Of a DNA stretch of 64,000 nucleotides, positions 8,526 through 16,300 are shown piece after piece (the first letter of the stretch is position 1; every line of letters starts with the position of its first letter). The stretch lies in assembly GCA_964572845.1 (NCBI GenBank), contig CAZNFX010000004.1, positions 186,001 to 250,000 of the forward strand, written 5' to 3'. This DNA comes from Bin55 sp964572845 (lineage in GTDB: Bacteria > Pseudomonadota > Gammaproteobacteria > Pseudomonadales > Azotimanducaceae). The position numbers and the translations under genes are program-made. The notes beneath the pieces are model-generated. The model was not told the DNA's origin. It was given only the letters and a program-made list of their open reading frames with translations, and ran no database searches.

Positions 8526-9176
8526 ATGACAGATTCATGTGGATCAGCAAGCAAACTTGCAAGCAAAACCGTTAGGTTCACGCAATACAGTAGTTGGATT
8601 GTGGTAGTCCTTGGCGTACTGGTCGTGTCAATGAGTTCCTCCGTATTGACGGATGATGCACAAACCGACCGCCCTCCGATCTCAATGGAAGCAAGAGCCC
8701 CTTTAGCCATGTGTGAAGATCCCGACGTATCTGTCGGTGCGGTTGAACTCGTTGAACGGGCGTCGGACGAAGGCATCAAGCTAGTAGACGTGTATATCAG
8801 GGTCGAGGGTCTAGCTGAAGAAGCAGGCAAACATGCGGTGCACATTCATGAAACAGGGTCGTGTTCGCCGTGCTCAGCTGCCGGAGGTCACTTTGATCCG
8901 GGTCCTCATGGACACTCCCATCCTGACGGCAACCATCCGTTTCATGCTGGCGACCTAGTGAACATTAAAGTTGACGACTCAGGCAATGGAGAACTTGTGA
9001 CGACTACTTCCCGCATTACGCTTTCGCCAGGGCCATTGTCGATTTTCGATGACGATGGAGCTTCCCTGATTATCCATGTGGATCCAGATTCGTACTGTCC
9101 AGGTGGCGAAGAAGCTGGTTGTGCAGGAGGCGCGCGGCTTGCATGTGGTATTTTTGTGGTCAAAGACGGTTCCTAG
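8526..9176 (+). CDS. sodC: Periplasmic/membrane-anchored Cu,Zn superoxide dismutase
   Basis: A 216-residue protein with an N-terminal hydrophobic segment (about residues 23-41) that exports or anchors it. The metal site is complete: HAVHIH supplies two copper histidines, GGHFDP the bridging histidine, PHGHSHP and FHAGD the zinc ligands, and LIIHVD the last copper histidine. It dismutates superoxide to oxygen and hydrogen peroxide in the periplasm. Cysteines in ETGSCSPC and near the C-terminus could form the intrasubunit disulfide. The histidine-rich HGHSHPDGNHPFH loop is longer in histidine than usual. ATG 8526, preceded by GGTGGGAAA, is preferred to an upstream TTG (8493). Confidence 0.92.
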   Translation: MTDSCGSASKLASKTVRFTQYSSWIVVVLGVLVVSMSSSVLTDDAQTDRPPISMEARAPLAMCEDPDVSVGAVELVERASDEGIKLVDVYIRVEGLAEEAGKHAVHIHETGSCSPCSAAGGHFDPGPHGHSHPDGNHPFHAGDLVNIKVDDSGNGELVTTTSRITLSPGPLSIFDDDGASLIIHVDPDSYCPGGEEAGCAGGARLACGIFVVKDGS

Positions 9177-9235
9177 CGTACTGTTGATTGATCAGGTTCA
9201 GTTGGCAATGAAATCTAAAAATCTGGCTTCAACCG

Positions 9236-10045
9236 ATGTCTATTGAATACGAGCGTTTGTCTCCCGCGCTGGGTGCGCATGTTGCTGGTCTCGACCTCAG
9301 CGAGTCAAGCGAGGATCTCGTGTCAGTTCTTCGCAAGCTGCTGCACCAAGTAGGCGTCGTCGTTATCGCCGATCAGGACATGAGCGAGCAGGAACTCATG
9401 CAGTTCGGATTGAGATGGGGCAACCTGCTGACACACCCTGCCTCAGAAAAGCGTTCAAATCCCTACGTTCAAGTGCTGGCAAGCACCAGTTCTGTACGTG
9501 GCCGGGGCTTGGGCTCGTGGCACTCCGACATGAGCTGGCACCCTACTCCTCCGTGGATCAGCATGCTGCATGCCAAGAGAGTCCCAAATTTTGGTGGCGA
9601 CACCGGATATGCCAATCAGCGTCTCGCGTTGGAGATGCTTGACTTGGCAAAACGCGACACTCGTCGCTCTCATCGACGCCAATTGCCTTCACGCGATGAA
9701 GTCGAGAGCTTTTGCGCAAATCACACAGGCAAAGGATTCGGTGAACACGTACCGGATTCGGTGCATCCTGTAATTCGAACACATGACTCCACAAAAAGCC
9801 AAGCGCTTTACATAAATCCGGAGTTCACGACGCATATAGTAGATTTGGACCGTGAGACGAGCCATAGAATCCTGTGGCCACTTTGGTTGCATTGCACCTC
9901 TGAGGAGTTTGTGTATCGCCATCGCTGGAAAGCGGGTGATTTAGTGATGTGGGACAACCGATTGGTGATGCACACCTCGATTCTCGACTACGATGAGCCG
10001 AGGACTATGCTCCGCGTGGTGGTAGAGGGCGACGTTCCATCCTAG
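9236..10045 (+). CDS. TauD/TfdA-family Fe(II)/2-oxoglutarate dioxygenase
   Basis: A 269-residue dioxygenase. GSWHSDMSW (around residue 98) gives the HxD iron ligands, VMHTS near residue 247 the distal histidine, and RTMLRV the arginine that binds 2-oxoglutarate. The N-terminal IEYERLSPALGAHVAGLDL is typical of TauD relatives that hydroxylate sulfonates, phenoxyacids or other small carboxylates. It is the first gene of a plus-strand run: its TAG is immediately followed by the ATG of a lipoprotein and then two acyl-CoA dehydrogenases, hinting at oxidation of a substrate later activated to CoA. Substrate is inferred to be unknown. Confidence 0.9.
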   Translation: MSIEYERLSPALGAHVAGLDLSESSEDLVSVLRKLLHQVGVVVIADQDMSEQELMQFGLRWGNLLTHPASEKRSNPYVQVLASTSSVRGRGLGSWHSDMSWHPTPPWISMLHAKRVPNFGGDTGYANQRLALEMLDLAKRDTRRSHRRQLPSRDEVESFCANHTGKGFGEHVPDSVHPVIRTHDSTKSQALYINPEFTTHIVDLDRETSHRILWPLWLHCTSEEFVYRHRWKAGDLVMWDNRLVMHTSILDYDEPRTMLRVVVEGDVPS

Positions 10046-10429
10046 ATGAGCAGTGTTCGCAATTGCGGCATACCAGTTTTGTTGCCACTGCTAGTTCTGT
10101 TCGGCTGTACGAAGCATGAAGGTGGTGATCGAGCACGCGTCACCTTTGATCGCAATGTAGAGAGTTGTATCTGCCGCTATATGGACATTGAGGAAGACAA
10201 CTATTCGGGATTGACATACGAACAGTTTGTCGAAGACTGCAACCAGACCGTACTCAATTCGAACCCCGTTCGATATCCAGATTCGTTTAATTCGATCCCA
10301 GATATCAGTGAATTGAGATGTCAAGAACTCGTGCAGCCCTGGCTTGATGAAGTAGAAGCGGCTCAAGCTCTACAAGAAAACAACCGAAATCTCTTTGAAG
10401 AAATTCTGGGCAAAGAGTCAACTCAGTAA
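10046..10429 (+). CDS. Small predicted lipoprotein, function unknown
   Basis: A 127-residue protein with a signal peptide (about residues 1-20) ending in a lipobox, VLFGC, so Cys21 is likely lipidated and the protein held in the inner or outer membrane facing the periplasm. Four further cysteines (two in ESCICRY, then EDCNQ and LRCQEL) may form disulfides in the periplasm. No named domain was recognised. The start codon abuts the stop of the dioxygenase gene (TAGATG), suggesting translational coupling, and the acyl-CoA dehydrogenase pair follows after 19 bp. Its place in a catabolic run suggests an envelope role such as binding or uptake, which is inference. Confidence 0.75.
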   Translation: MSSVRNCGIPVLLPLLVLFGCTKHEGGDRARVTFDRNVESCICRYMDIEEDNYSGLTYEQFVEDCNQTVLNSNPVRYPDSFNSIPDISELRCQELVQPWLDEVEAAQALQENNRNLFEEILGKESTQ

Positions 10430-10448
10430 CTCAGGTTGAGCGTGCAGC

Positions 10449-11549
10449 ATGGAATTTGCGTTTACACCCGAACAGAATCAACTGCGAGAGACTGTGGCGC
10501 AGTTCCTTGGATCGCGATGTCCCATTTCCACGACTCGAGAACTGCTTGATGCACCGATCGTCTACAACCTCGACGTGTGGAGGTCGTTGGGAACGGATCT
10601 TGGTCTGGGAGGCATCCATGCTCCTGTTGATGCTGGAGGCGCTGGACTCTCCTACGTGGATTCCTGCATAGTCTTGGAAGAGATGGGGAAAGCACTCTAT
10701 AGCGGACCCTTTATTTCGTCAAACACACTTGCAGTAAATGCGCTGCTGTGCTGCGACGGCGAAAGTGCAGCAAATCTACTAGCCGATGTAGTCTCCTGTA
10801 ACCGATTGGCTACAGTGGCTTTTCTTGAACGAACGGCACTGTGGAACGCGCAGTCGTTTCAATGCTCGGTTGACCGCAATGGATTAAATGGGGAGAAGTC
10901 ATATGTGCTTCACGGCAATACGGCCGATCTACTTATTGTTGTCGCACGTACGAACACTCCCGACGGGGTGGGGTTCTACGCAGTCGAGGCAGAATCACTA
11001 GGAGTCGAGTGCAAACCTCTGGATTCAATTGATCTAACGCGAGCCCTATCTACGTTTCGATTCGACGGAGTCAAAGTCAAATTGCTTGGCGACGTAGATG
11101 AAGCGAAGTACCAGGAATTCCTCGATCTTGCCGTGATTGGTTTGGCAAACGAAATGATTGGCGGCGCGCAGCGAATGCTCGACTCCGCAGTGGAGTACTC
11201 GTCCACCCGCGTTCAATTCGGTAGGACCATTGGATCGCTCCAGGCGATTAAGCACAAATGCGCCGAGATGCTTCTAACCGTGGAACTAGCGAAGTCGGCC
11301 TGCTACAGGGCAGCAGAAGCAATAGGACGAAGGGAACGTAGTCGATCTCAGTTGGCAAGCGTTGCGAAGGCAATGGCAAGTGACGCCTATGTGGAAGCTG
11401 CGCTGAATTGCATTCAAATACATGGTGGCATTGGATTCACGTGGGAAAACGATACTCATCTTTGGTATCGGCGGGCAAAGAGTTCCGAAGTTTTCCTTGG
11501 CGATGCGTCATACCACCGAGAGAGATATCTACAAGAGCAAGGTGTGTGA
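10449..11549 (+). CDS. Acyl-CoA dehydrogenase, first subunit of a tandem pair
   Basis: A 366-residue FAD-dependent acyl-CoA dehydrogenase fold: FAFTPEQNQLRE at the start, an eroded middle beta domain, SSTRVQFGRTIGSLQAIKH near residue 255 and IHGGIGFTWENDTHLWYRRA near residue 325. The last motif is typical of the partner subunit in actinobacterial heterotetrameric enzymes that act on sterol side chains. The middle domain is poorly conserved, as in subunits with an incomplete active site. It is separated by 3 bp from the second dehydrogenase. It would introduce a 2,3 double bond into an acyl-CoA; substrate not visible. Confidence 0.88.
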   Translation: MEFAFTPEQNQLRETVAQFLGSRCPISTTRELLDAPIVYNLDVWRSLGTDLGLGGIHAPVDAGGAGLSYVDSCIVLEEMGKALYSGPFISSNTLAVNALLCCDGESAANLLADVVSCNRLATVAFLERTALWNAQSFQCSVDRNGLNGEKSYVLHGNTADLLIVVARTNTPDGVGFYAVEAESLGVECKPLDSIDLTRALSTFRFDGVKVKLLGDVDEAKYQEFLDLAVIGLANEMIGGAQRMLDSAVEYSSTRVQFGRTIGSLQAIKHKCAEMLLTVELAKSACYRAAEAIGRRERSRSQLASVAKAMASDAYVEAALNCIQIHGGIGFTWENDTHLWYRRAKSSEVFLGDASYHRERYLQEQGV

Positions 11550-11552
11550 AGC

Positions 11553-12791
11553 ATGGACTGGACCGAGGATCAAGTTCGAGAAGAAGTCAGTGCATGGCTC
11601 ACGGAGAATTGGAACGTCGATGCCAAGTTGATTGATTGGCGCAATCGACTTGTCGATTCTGGTTGGGGCATGCCCGCATGGCCCTCCCAGTGGTATGGCA
11701 AAGACCTGACACCCGGGCTAGTTCCAATCGTGCTTGAGGAATTTGATCGCATCGGTGCAGTAGGTGTTGCACGCACGGGAATCCGTCTGTTGGCAGCTGA
11801 GACCCTGTTAGCACACGGAACAGATGAGCAACGCGAGAGATTCCTTCGTCGCATTCTCACTGGAGAGGAAATTTGGTGCCAGCTCTTCAGCGAACCAGGA
11901 AGCGGCTCGGACTTGGCCGGAGTGACTACACGTGCTGAACGCAGAGGTGACTCTTGGATCATCAACGGGCAAAAGGTTTGGACCACAAGCGCTCAACACG
12001 CAGACTTTGGTCTCTTGCTGACTCGAACGAACTGGGACGTACCGAAGCACAAAGGAATGACCTACTTCGTTGTGGACATGCGGCAGGCTGGTGTTGAGGT
12101 TAGGCCGCTAAAGCAAATGAACGGCTATGCATCGTTCAATCAAGTGTTCTTTACGGATGCAACCATTCCGCTCGACATGCGGGTCGACGAAGAAGGCAAT
12201 GGCTGGCGAGTTGCAATGACTACCCTCATGTACGAACGACGCGCTGCAAATGCCTTGGCTGGACGTCGAACGAATCAACGTGAAGGATCCATATACGAAG
12301 AGGAGGCACGGGAAAACGCGATTCTTACTGAACCGTATACCTGGTATCCGCAACGAGCTGGACGAGTTGACCTGGCAATTGATCGCGCACTGGAAACTGG
12401 TTCCATTGAAGATCCAGCAACTCGTCAAGAGCTCTCCAAGCTGTTGATGTTGGCGCAGTGTGCCGATTGGACAGCTTCTCGAGCACGCGCAGCACAAGAA
12501 CAAGGTCAACCACAAGGTCCAGAAGGATCACTTGGGAAATTGGCCAACAGTCATGTGGCCAAGCAAGCGCTTAGAGTACACACCAAGGCTACCGGCATGG
12601 ATGCAATGCTTGCGGGTGACGACAGTCCATTGAATGGATTGATCGCCGAAATTCTCCTCTCGGTACCAGCCATTTCGATCGCGGGCGGAACCGACGAAAT
12701 TCAGAAGAACATCATCGCAGAACGTGTGCTGGGCATGGACAAGGAACCAAGACTTGACGCAGGACCGTTTCGGGATGTACGCAAGAATTAG
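11553..12791 (+). CDS. Acyl-CoA dehydrogenase, second subunit of a tandem pair
   Basis: A 412-residue acyl-CoA dehydrogenase with well conserved motifs: WCQLFSEPGSGSDLAGV (substrate/flavin region, about residues 108-124), GQKVWTTSAQHADFG, and AGGTDEIQKNIIAERVLG near residue 385, the FAD-binding end helix motif. The two-gene arrangement with the neighbouring dehydrogenase parallels FadE-type alpha2beta2 enzymes in which two unlike subunits share FAD sites. Start ATG 11553 follows the upstream stop by 3 bp, so translation is likely coupled. After it comes 220 bp without a gene. Family sure; heterotetramer is inference. Confidence 0.9.
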   Translation: MDWTEDQVREEVSAWLTENWNVDAKLIDWRNRLVDSGWGMPAWPSQWYGKDLTPGLVPIVLEEFDRIGAVGVARTGIRLLAAETLLAHGTDEQRERFLRRILTGEEIWCQLFSEPGSGSDLAGVTTRAERRGDSWIINGQKVWTTSAQHADFGLLLTRTNWDVPKHKGMTYFVVDMRQAGVEVRPLKQMNGYASFNQVFFTDATIPLDMRVDEEGNGWRVAMTTLMYERRAANALAGRRTNQREGSIYEEEARENAILTEPYTWYPQRAGRVDLAIDRALETGSIEDPATRQELSKLLMLAQCADWTASRARAAQEQGQPQGPEGSLGKLANSHVAKQALRVHTKATGMDAMLAGDDSPLNGLIAEILLSVPAISIAGGTDEIQKNIIAERVLGMDKEPRLDAGPFRDVRKN

Positions 12792-13011
12792 TCAATGCAA
12801 TCAAGTGAGGAATCCTCAAAGACTCGTCACGGAAGCGTTTTGAACTTAATCTCTTTTCCTTCACTATGTTGCACATGGTCTTTCCCCAAGACCTGCCGTT
12901 AGTCCAACGTAGTACACAACCAAATTCCGCTTGCCGATTGCCACAGGCTTGCTATTCGTAATCGGTTCGTTACGTAGACATACATTTCATCCGGTCTGAG
13001 GGAAGCAACTA

Positions 13012-13401
13012 TTGGAAAGACTCAAGATCATCGACCTAATCAGTCGCGCACCCTGGCGGGAGGCAGTTACCTACCGGGATACCTGGCCCCACGAGTACGT
13101 GCTGAGCGGCAAAGACAACCAACACGAACTCTTTGAGCTTGTATGCGCGCGCCTCCGAGCAGGCGAAGGAGTGGACTGCAGGTTCTTCACCATGGACAAC
13201 ACATACCTCTTCCTAGGTGGGTACAAATACTGGCTTATGACTCACTGGGACGAAATTTGTCTTGAAGATGGTCAGGAGTACGTGCTGAATCGAGCGCCGC
13301 TCTATCGAGACCGACGCGACTTCGTCATTCAACCAGGCGACTCTGGATTACCTGAGAACTACCCTTCTCAACCCGCCGTGGCTGAAAATAGCGCTAGCTA
13401 G
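13012..13401 (+). CDS. Small conserved protein with PHEYVL and YKYW motifs, unknown function
   Basis: A 129-residue soluble protein. APWREAVTYRDTWPHEYVL at the start, a middle LFLGGYKYWLMTH and a final LNRAPLYRDRRDF match, from memory, a widespread short bacterial family of unknown function with the same order of elements (PWR...PHEY, then DGYKYW, then INRA). No catalytic motif is evident. The start is taken as TTG 13012 because GAGGGAAG lies at normal spacing; there is no in-frame ATG before the conserved part. It stands alone between larger gaps. These orphans often sit in accessory DNA, which fits the surrounding small genes. Confidence 0.7.
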   Translation: MERLKIIDLISRAPWREAVTYRDTWPHEYVLSGKDNQHELFELVCARLRAGEGVDCRFFTMDNTYLFLGGYKYWLMTHWDEICLEDGQEYVLNRAPLYRDRRDFVIQPGDSGLPENYPSQPAVAENSAS

Positions 13402-13614
13402 TACTCGGAGACGCGTAAGATGGCGTAGCCAGTTATGTGGAGTGTTGCCCCGTACGCTAACGAGAATGCTACACAGGAATCGGTACAAACCTACTAGTTG
13501 CTCTAGCTCTGGTGCGGGCGCCCCACCGTTTGCAGAAATCCGGCGTCCATAGCGCCAGGTGGAAGTAGCCGATTTTGATAAGCTTTGGAATTATCTACGA
13601 ACTAGGATCACTAG

Positions 13615-14154
13615 TTGGGCATAGGAATGAGTCGACGCATCCGGGACATGGACGCTACCAAGGTTAATAGCATCGATATCGAAGAACTGACTAGACGCGA
13701 CCAACTTGCTATGTTGCTAGTTTCGCGTGTTTTGCTCATGATTACTACCGTGGTAATGTCTGCTAACGCAATTCTTTCCGAATGGGCGCATTGGTCCGTT
13801 GTCGTTCTTTGCGCTTCTATTATGATTGCGTCGCTCGTATTTCTTCAAACAATTTCCAATTCTCTTCGCAATTTGTTGACAAATCGCAAGTCAATAGGCA
13901 CTCGAAGCCACGGTGATGTAGGGGCTTCCAACACTGACAGCGTCGCTGTCACTGAATTAATTAGACACGATGTGGCAGCAATGGTTAAGATTTCATGCGT
14001 TCTGTTAGTCGTTTCCGCAATAGCCATTTCGGCTCTCGCGATTTCTTCGGGTTGGATGCACTGGTTAGTTGTAGTCCCAACCGCGAGTGGTGCGATTGGT
14101 GTAATTTTGTTTCTCCCAGCAATTGCAAGAATGCTACGAGGATTACTGACCTAG
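13615..14154 (+). CDS. Membrane protein with two tandem repeats of a two-helix unit, unknown function
   Basis: About 179 residues forming two similar halves. IEELTRRDQLAMLLVSRVLL (first half) aligns with VTELIRHDVAAMVKISCVLL (second half), and AHWSVVVLCAS aligns with MHWLVVVPTAS; each half ends near LRNLLT or LRGLLT. Four membrane helices with a short polar linker (about residues 88-108) are expected. The design is the same as in the 203-residue protein at 7247, but sequence similarity between the two is too weak to call homology. The TTG at 13615 has AGGA at good spacing; ATG 13627 is the alternative. No function can be assigned. Confidence 0.65.
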   Translation: MGIGMSRRIRDMDATKVNSIDIEELTRRDQLAMLLVSRVLLMITTVVMSANAILSEWAHWSVVVLCASIMIASLVFLQTISNSLRNLLTNRKSIGTRSHGDVGASNTDSVAVTELIRHDVAAMVKISCVLLVVSAIAISALAISSGWMHWLVVVPTASGAIGVILFLPAIARMLRGLLT

Positions 14155-14385
14155 CGAGAGTCTACCTCTTGATGATCGCCAAACTGGCCTAGTCAACACT
14201 AATTTTCGGTTAGCATCCGCGTCCAACCTGCTGCTATTTCGATTGAGGCTACTCTAAGATCGTGCACATCTAGGCAGCATGCTTGAAATTCGAACTGACA
14301 AGACCCAAGCCTTGATACTGTTTGAAGTCTCGTCTAACCTCTTTGCACCTATTCGTACAAAGCAGCGTAGCACTGTCAACTGGGT

Positions 14386-15024
14386 CTACGAAGGATTTGC
14401 TTTCTCTTCTTCGTCCTCCGCTTCCTCGCCATCATTCTTGTCGGCTTCATCGGATTTCGATTTGAACTCCGTGAGTTGACTTGAGAGATCATCTTCGCTC
14501 TCAAGGTCAACCAGAAATGGTCTCGCGATGAACTTGTCACCAAGAACCATATTCCCGGCACACCAACTCGTCCTTAGATGCAATTCATCATTATTGCTGG
14601 GTTTGGCGTCGTCACTGTCTTCCTTTATTCGAGATTCGGTGTAGCTTGCAAACACCAGATACTTGGAATTTGATTCAAAGGGTTACCCGGAGGGATGCAC
14701 ATAGGGGCGAGACGTAGAAGGTGAGGGGTCAGTTGTGTAAAGTGTTACATGATCGTTCGTGTTTCCTTTCCAAATCTTGTCCACTTTAAAGCGCACTTCG
14801 ATTGCAGGAGTTACCCACGACCTTTCTACACTTTCGAACGTCTGTCCGTACTCTTCAGGCGCTTCATTCTTCTCCTCGACGGTGCCACTAAACACGACAT
14901 CGTGACTGTCAAAGTTCTCTTGCAGCGTCCGAGGCGCACACCTACCGGCCAATGAGGTGCTATAAGCAACACTAATGAACAGGAGAATGGACAAAGCTAA
15001 TACTCGTCTAGGTCTTCTCAACAT
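14386..15024 (-). pseudogene. Secreted NTR/TIMP-like protein interrupted by an in-frame TAA
   Basis: From 15024 the frame gives a signal peptide (residues 1-26), then RCAPRTLQENFDSHDVVFSG and VRFKVDKIWKGNTNDHVTLYT, the pattern of netrin-like (TIMP-type) secreted bacterial proteins. After TSRPYVHPSG a TAA at 14685-14683 stops it. The same frame continues PFESNSKYLVFASYTESR and later TSWCAGNMVLGD, exactly the continuation expected for this fold (a cysteine, then PF..G..YLVYA). The stop sits where a family cysteine is expected. The tail to 14386 is very acidic and lysine-rich. A recent nonsense mutation is the likely cause; the two parts could also be separate remnants. Confidence 0.7.
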
Positions 15025-15241
15025 TGTCCAGCAAACCTCTCAAATAGTCGACCGTCGGATGTAACCGATTGTACTGTGCCTAACTGGGATTAAGCGCATC
15101 TTGGCAACAGTGGCTAACCGTTTCGCGAGAGGGTCAAGCACAAGAGCACGTTGCACATTGTCAGCAGCTACTCGAAGCAGCGCGCGCCCTACTACCGCCA
15201 AAGCAACACGACTTTGCAAGTAGTGACCAATTACCGACACC

Positions 15242-15276
15242 TACATATTTACATATACAAATCGAATAAATATGTA
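15242..15276. promoter_or_regulatory. 10-bp inverted repeat, candidate operator of the PIN-domain pair
   Basis: TACATATTTA at 15242-15251 and its exact reverse complement TAAATATGTA at 15267-15276 are separated by 15 bp, so centres are about 2.5 helical turns apart. A TACAAT element overlaps the right arm's end (15275-15280) and would serve as a -10 box. The first codon of the downstream gene is at 15309. Toxin-antitoxin operons are usually autoregulated by the antitoxin at such palindromes, so this is a reasonable operator candidate. Confidence 0.5.
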
Positions 15277-15308
15277 CAATAAGATCGCCATGATTTCGAT
15301 GTTGACCA

Positions 15309-15809
15309 ATGGCACAGGTACATGTTAGTGTTGCAGATGAGGTGTGGATCGCCGCCTGTCTGTTGCACCAAACCCATCCCAATCGTCCTGACTTTTCAAT
15401 CGCTGAATTAGTAGCCGTTGCCGATAGTGCCGGAGTAACGCAAGCACCGAACCTTCGCCCAAGCGTTCGCGTATTTGCTAGTCGCCATTGTGTAGCAAAT
15501 AAACCGCCTAGTACCTGCAAGTTTCGGTATCTATTCGCAACGAGCCGTGGCCGGCGACGTCTCAATAAGCCAGGAGATCCCTACACTATCGAACGTACTG
15601 AGGGACCGCTTCATCCGAAACGCAACGAAATACCCGCCAGCTACCAACACTTTATTGATTGGTATTGGAACGATTACGTTGGTGAAGCAAGTCCCCCTTC
15701 CGATCAGGGGCTGATGGAACTTGTGAGCCTGCGCCTGCTAGGGGAGGCTAATTGGCTTAGCGAAAGCGCAGACAAGTATGTGAATAACCTCCGCTCTAGC
15801 TGGAAATGA
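15309..15809 (+). CDS. Uncharacterised partner (putative antitoxin) of the PIN-domain protein
   Basis: A 166-residue protein: DEVWIAACLLHQTHPNRPDF, then an IAELVAVADSAGV helix pair, RPSVRVFASRHCVAN and FRYLFATSRGRRRLNKPGDPY. From memory this order of motifs belongs to a conserved hypothetical family found next to PIN-domain genes. The arrangement of helices followed by a basic beta-hairpin-like stretch suggests a winged-helix DNA binder, but no standard VapB-type (AbrB, RHH, Phd) fold is seen. It overlaps the PIN gene by 4 bp (ATGA), the usual antitoxin-first order. A role as antitoxin and autorepressor is inference. The C-terminal third (WYWNDYV onward) may contact the toxin. Confidence 0.68.
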   Translation: MAQVHVSVADEVWIAACLLHQTHPNRPDFSIAELVAVADSAGVTQAPNLRPSVRVFASRHCVANKPPSTCKFRYLFATSRGRRRLNKPGDPYTIERTEGPLHPKRNEIPASYQHFIDWYWNDYVGEASPPSDQGLMELVSLRLLGEANWLSESADKYVNNLRSSWK

Positions 15810-16228
15810 GAAAGATCTTTTGGGACACGAACCTCTTCATCTATTTGATTGAAGCAAGCGGCGCACAATATCAACGAACCGTCGAACTCTTGAGCCGAAT
15901 GACGGAGCGGCACGATCATCTCATCACGTCTGCGCTAACGCTTGGTGAGGTGTTGACTGGTCCAATACGATCAGGAAATTCTGCGCTGGCTCGCTCCTAT
16001 GCAGCGCTTATCCAGCGAAGAGCAACGATTGTGTCGTTCGATTCCAATTGCGCCGAGGCGTTTGCACGAATTCGAACCGATGCAAGTATCAAGCCTCCCG
16101 ATGCAATACAGCTAGCTTACGCGGCATGTGCAAACGTAGATCTCTTCGTTACAAACGATGCAAGGCTGAGTCGAACTCAGATTGATGGGATTTCGTTTAT
16201 CGTTCCGCTTGACAAAGTCTGGATATAG
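15806..16228 (+). CDS. PIN-domain ribonuclease, VapC-like toxin
   Basis: A 140-residue PIN protein of standard VapC length. The acidic cluster is complete: FWDTNLFIYLIE (Asp7 and a late Glu), TLGEVLTGP (Glu near 47), IKPPDAIQLAYA (Asp near 97) and VTNDARLSR (Asp near 118). PIN toxins cleave RNA, often tRNA or rRNA, with magnesium when freed from their antitoxin. The start overlaps the upstream gene by 4 bp, a coupling typical of toxin-antitoxin operons. The cognate target is not visible. Confidence 0.88.
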   Translation: MRKIFWDTNLFIYLIEASGAQYQRTVELLSRMTERHDHLITSALTLGEVLTGPIRSGNSALARSYAALIQRRATIVSFDSNCAEAFARIRTDASIKPPDAIQLAYAACANVDLFVTNDARLSRTQIDGISFIVPLDKVWI

Positions 16229-16300
16229 AGACTGTAGCGAGCATCGTAACTGCTGGATTCGCGATCCGACCAACAAAATCGACTTAGGATTGCTCGAGTC

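Noticed and set aside
13511..13527. GC-rich near-palindrome GGTGCGGGCGCCCCACC
   Set aside because: No U tract follows, so not a terminator; no regulator known; too little support for a feature.
15161..15565. Minus-strand reading of 134 codons across the PIN partner gene
   Set aside because: Shadow frame of the plus-strand gene with a low-complexity cysteine- and arginine-rich product.
16229..16300. Stem-loop with a TAGGA/TCCTA stem between the PIN gene and the peptidase
   Set aside because: Short imperfect stem and no U run in either direction; not called as a terminator.
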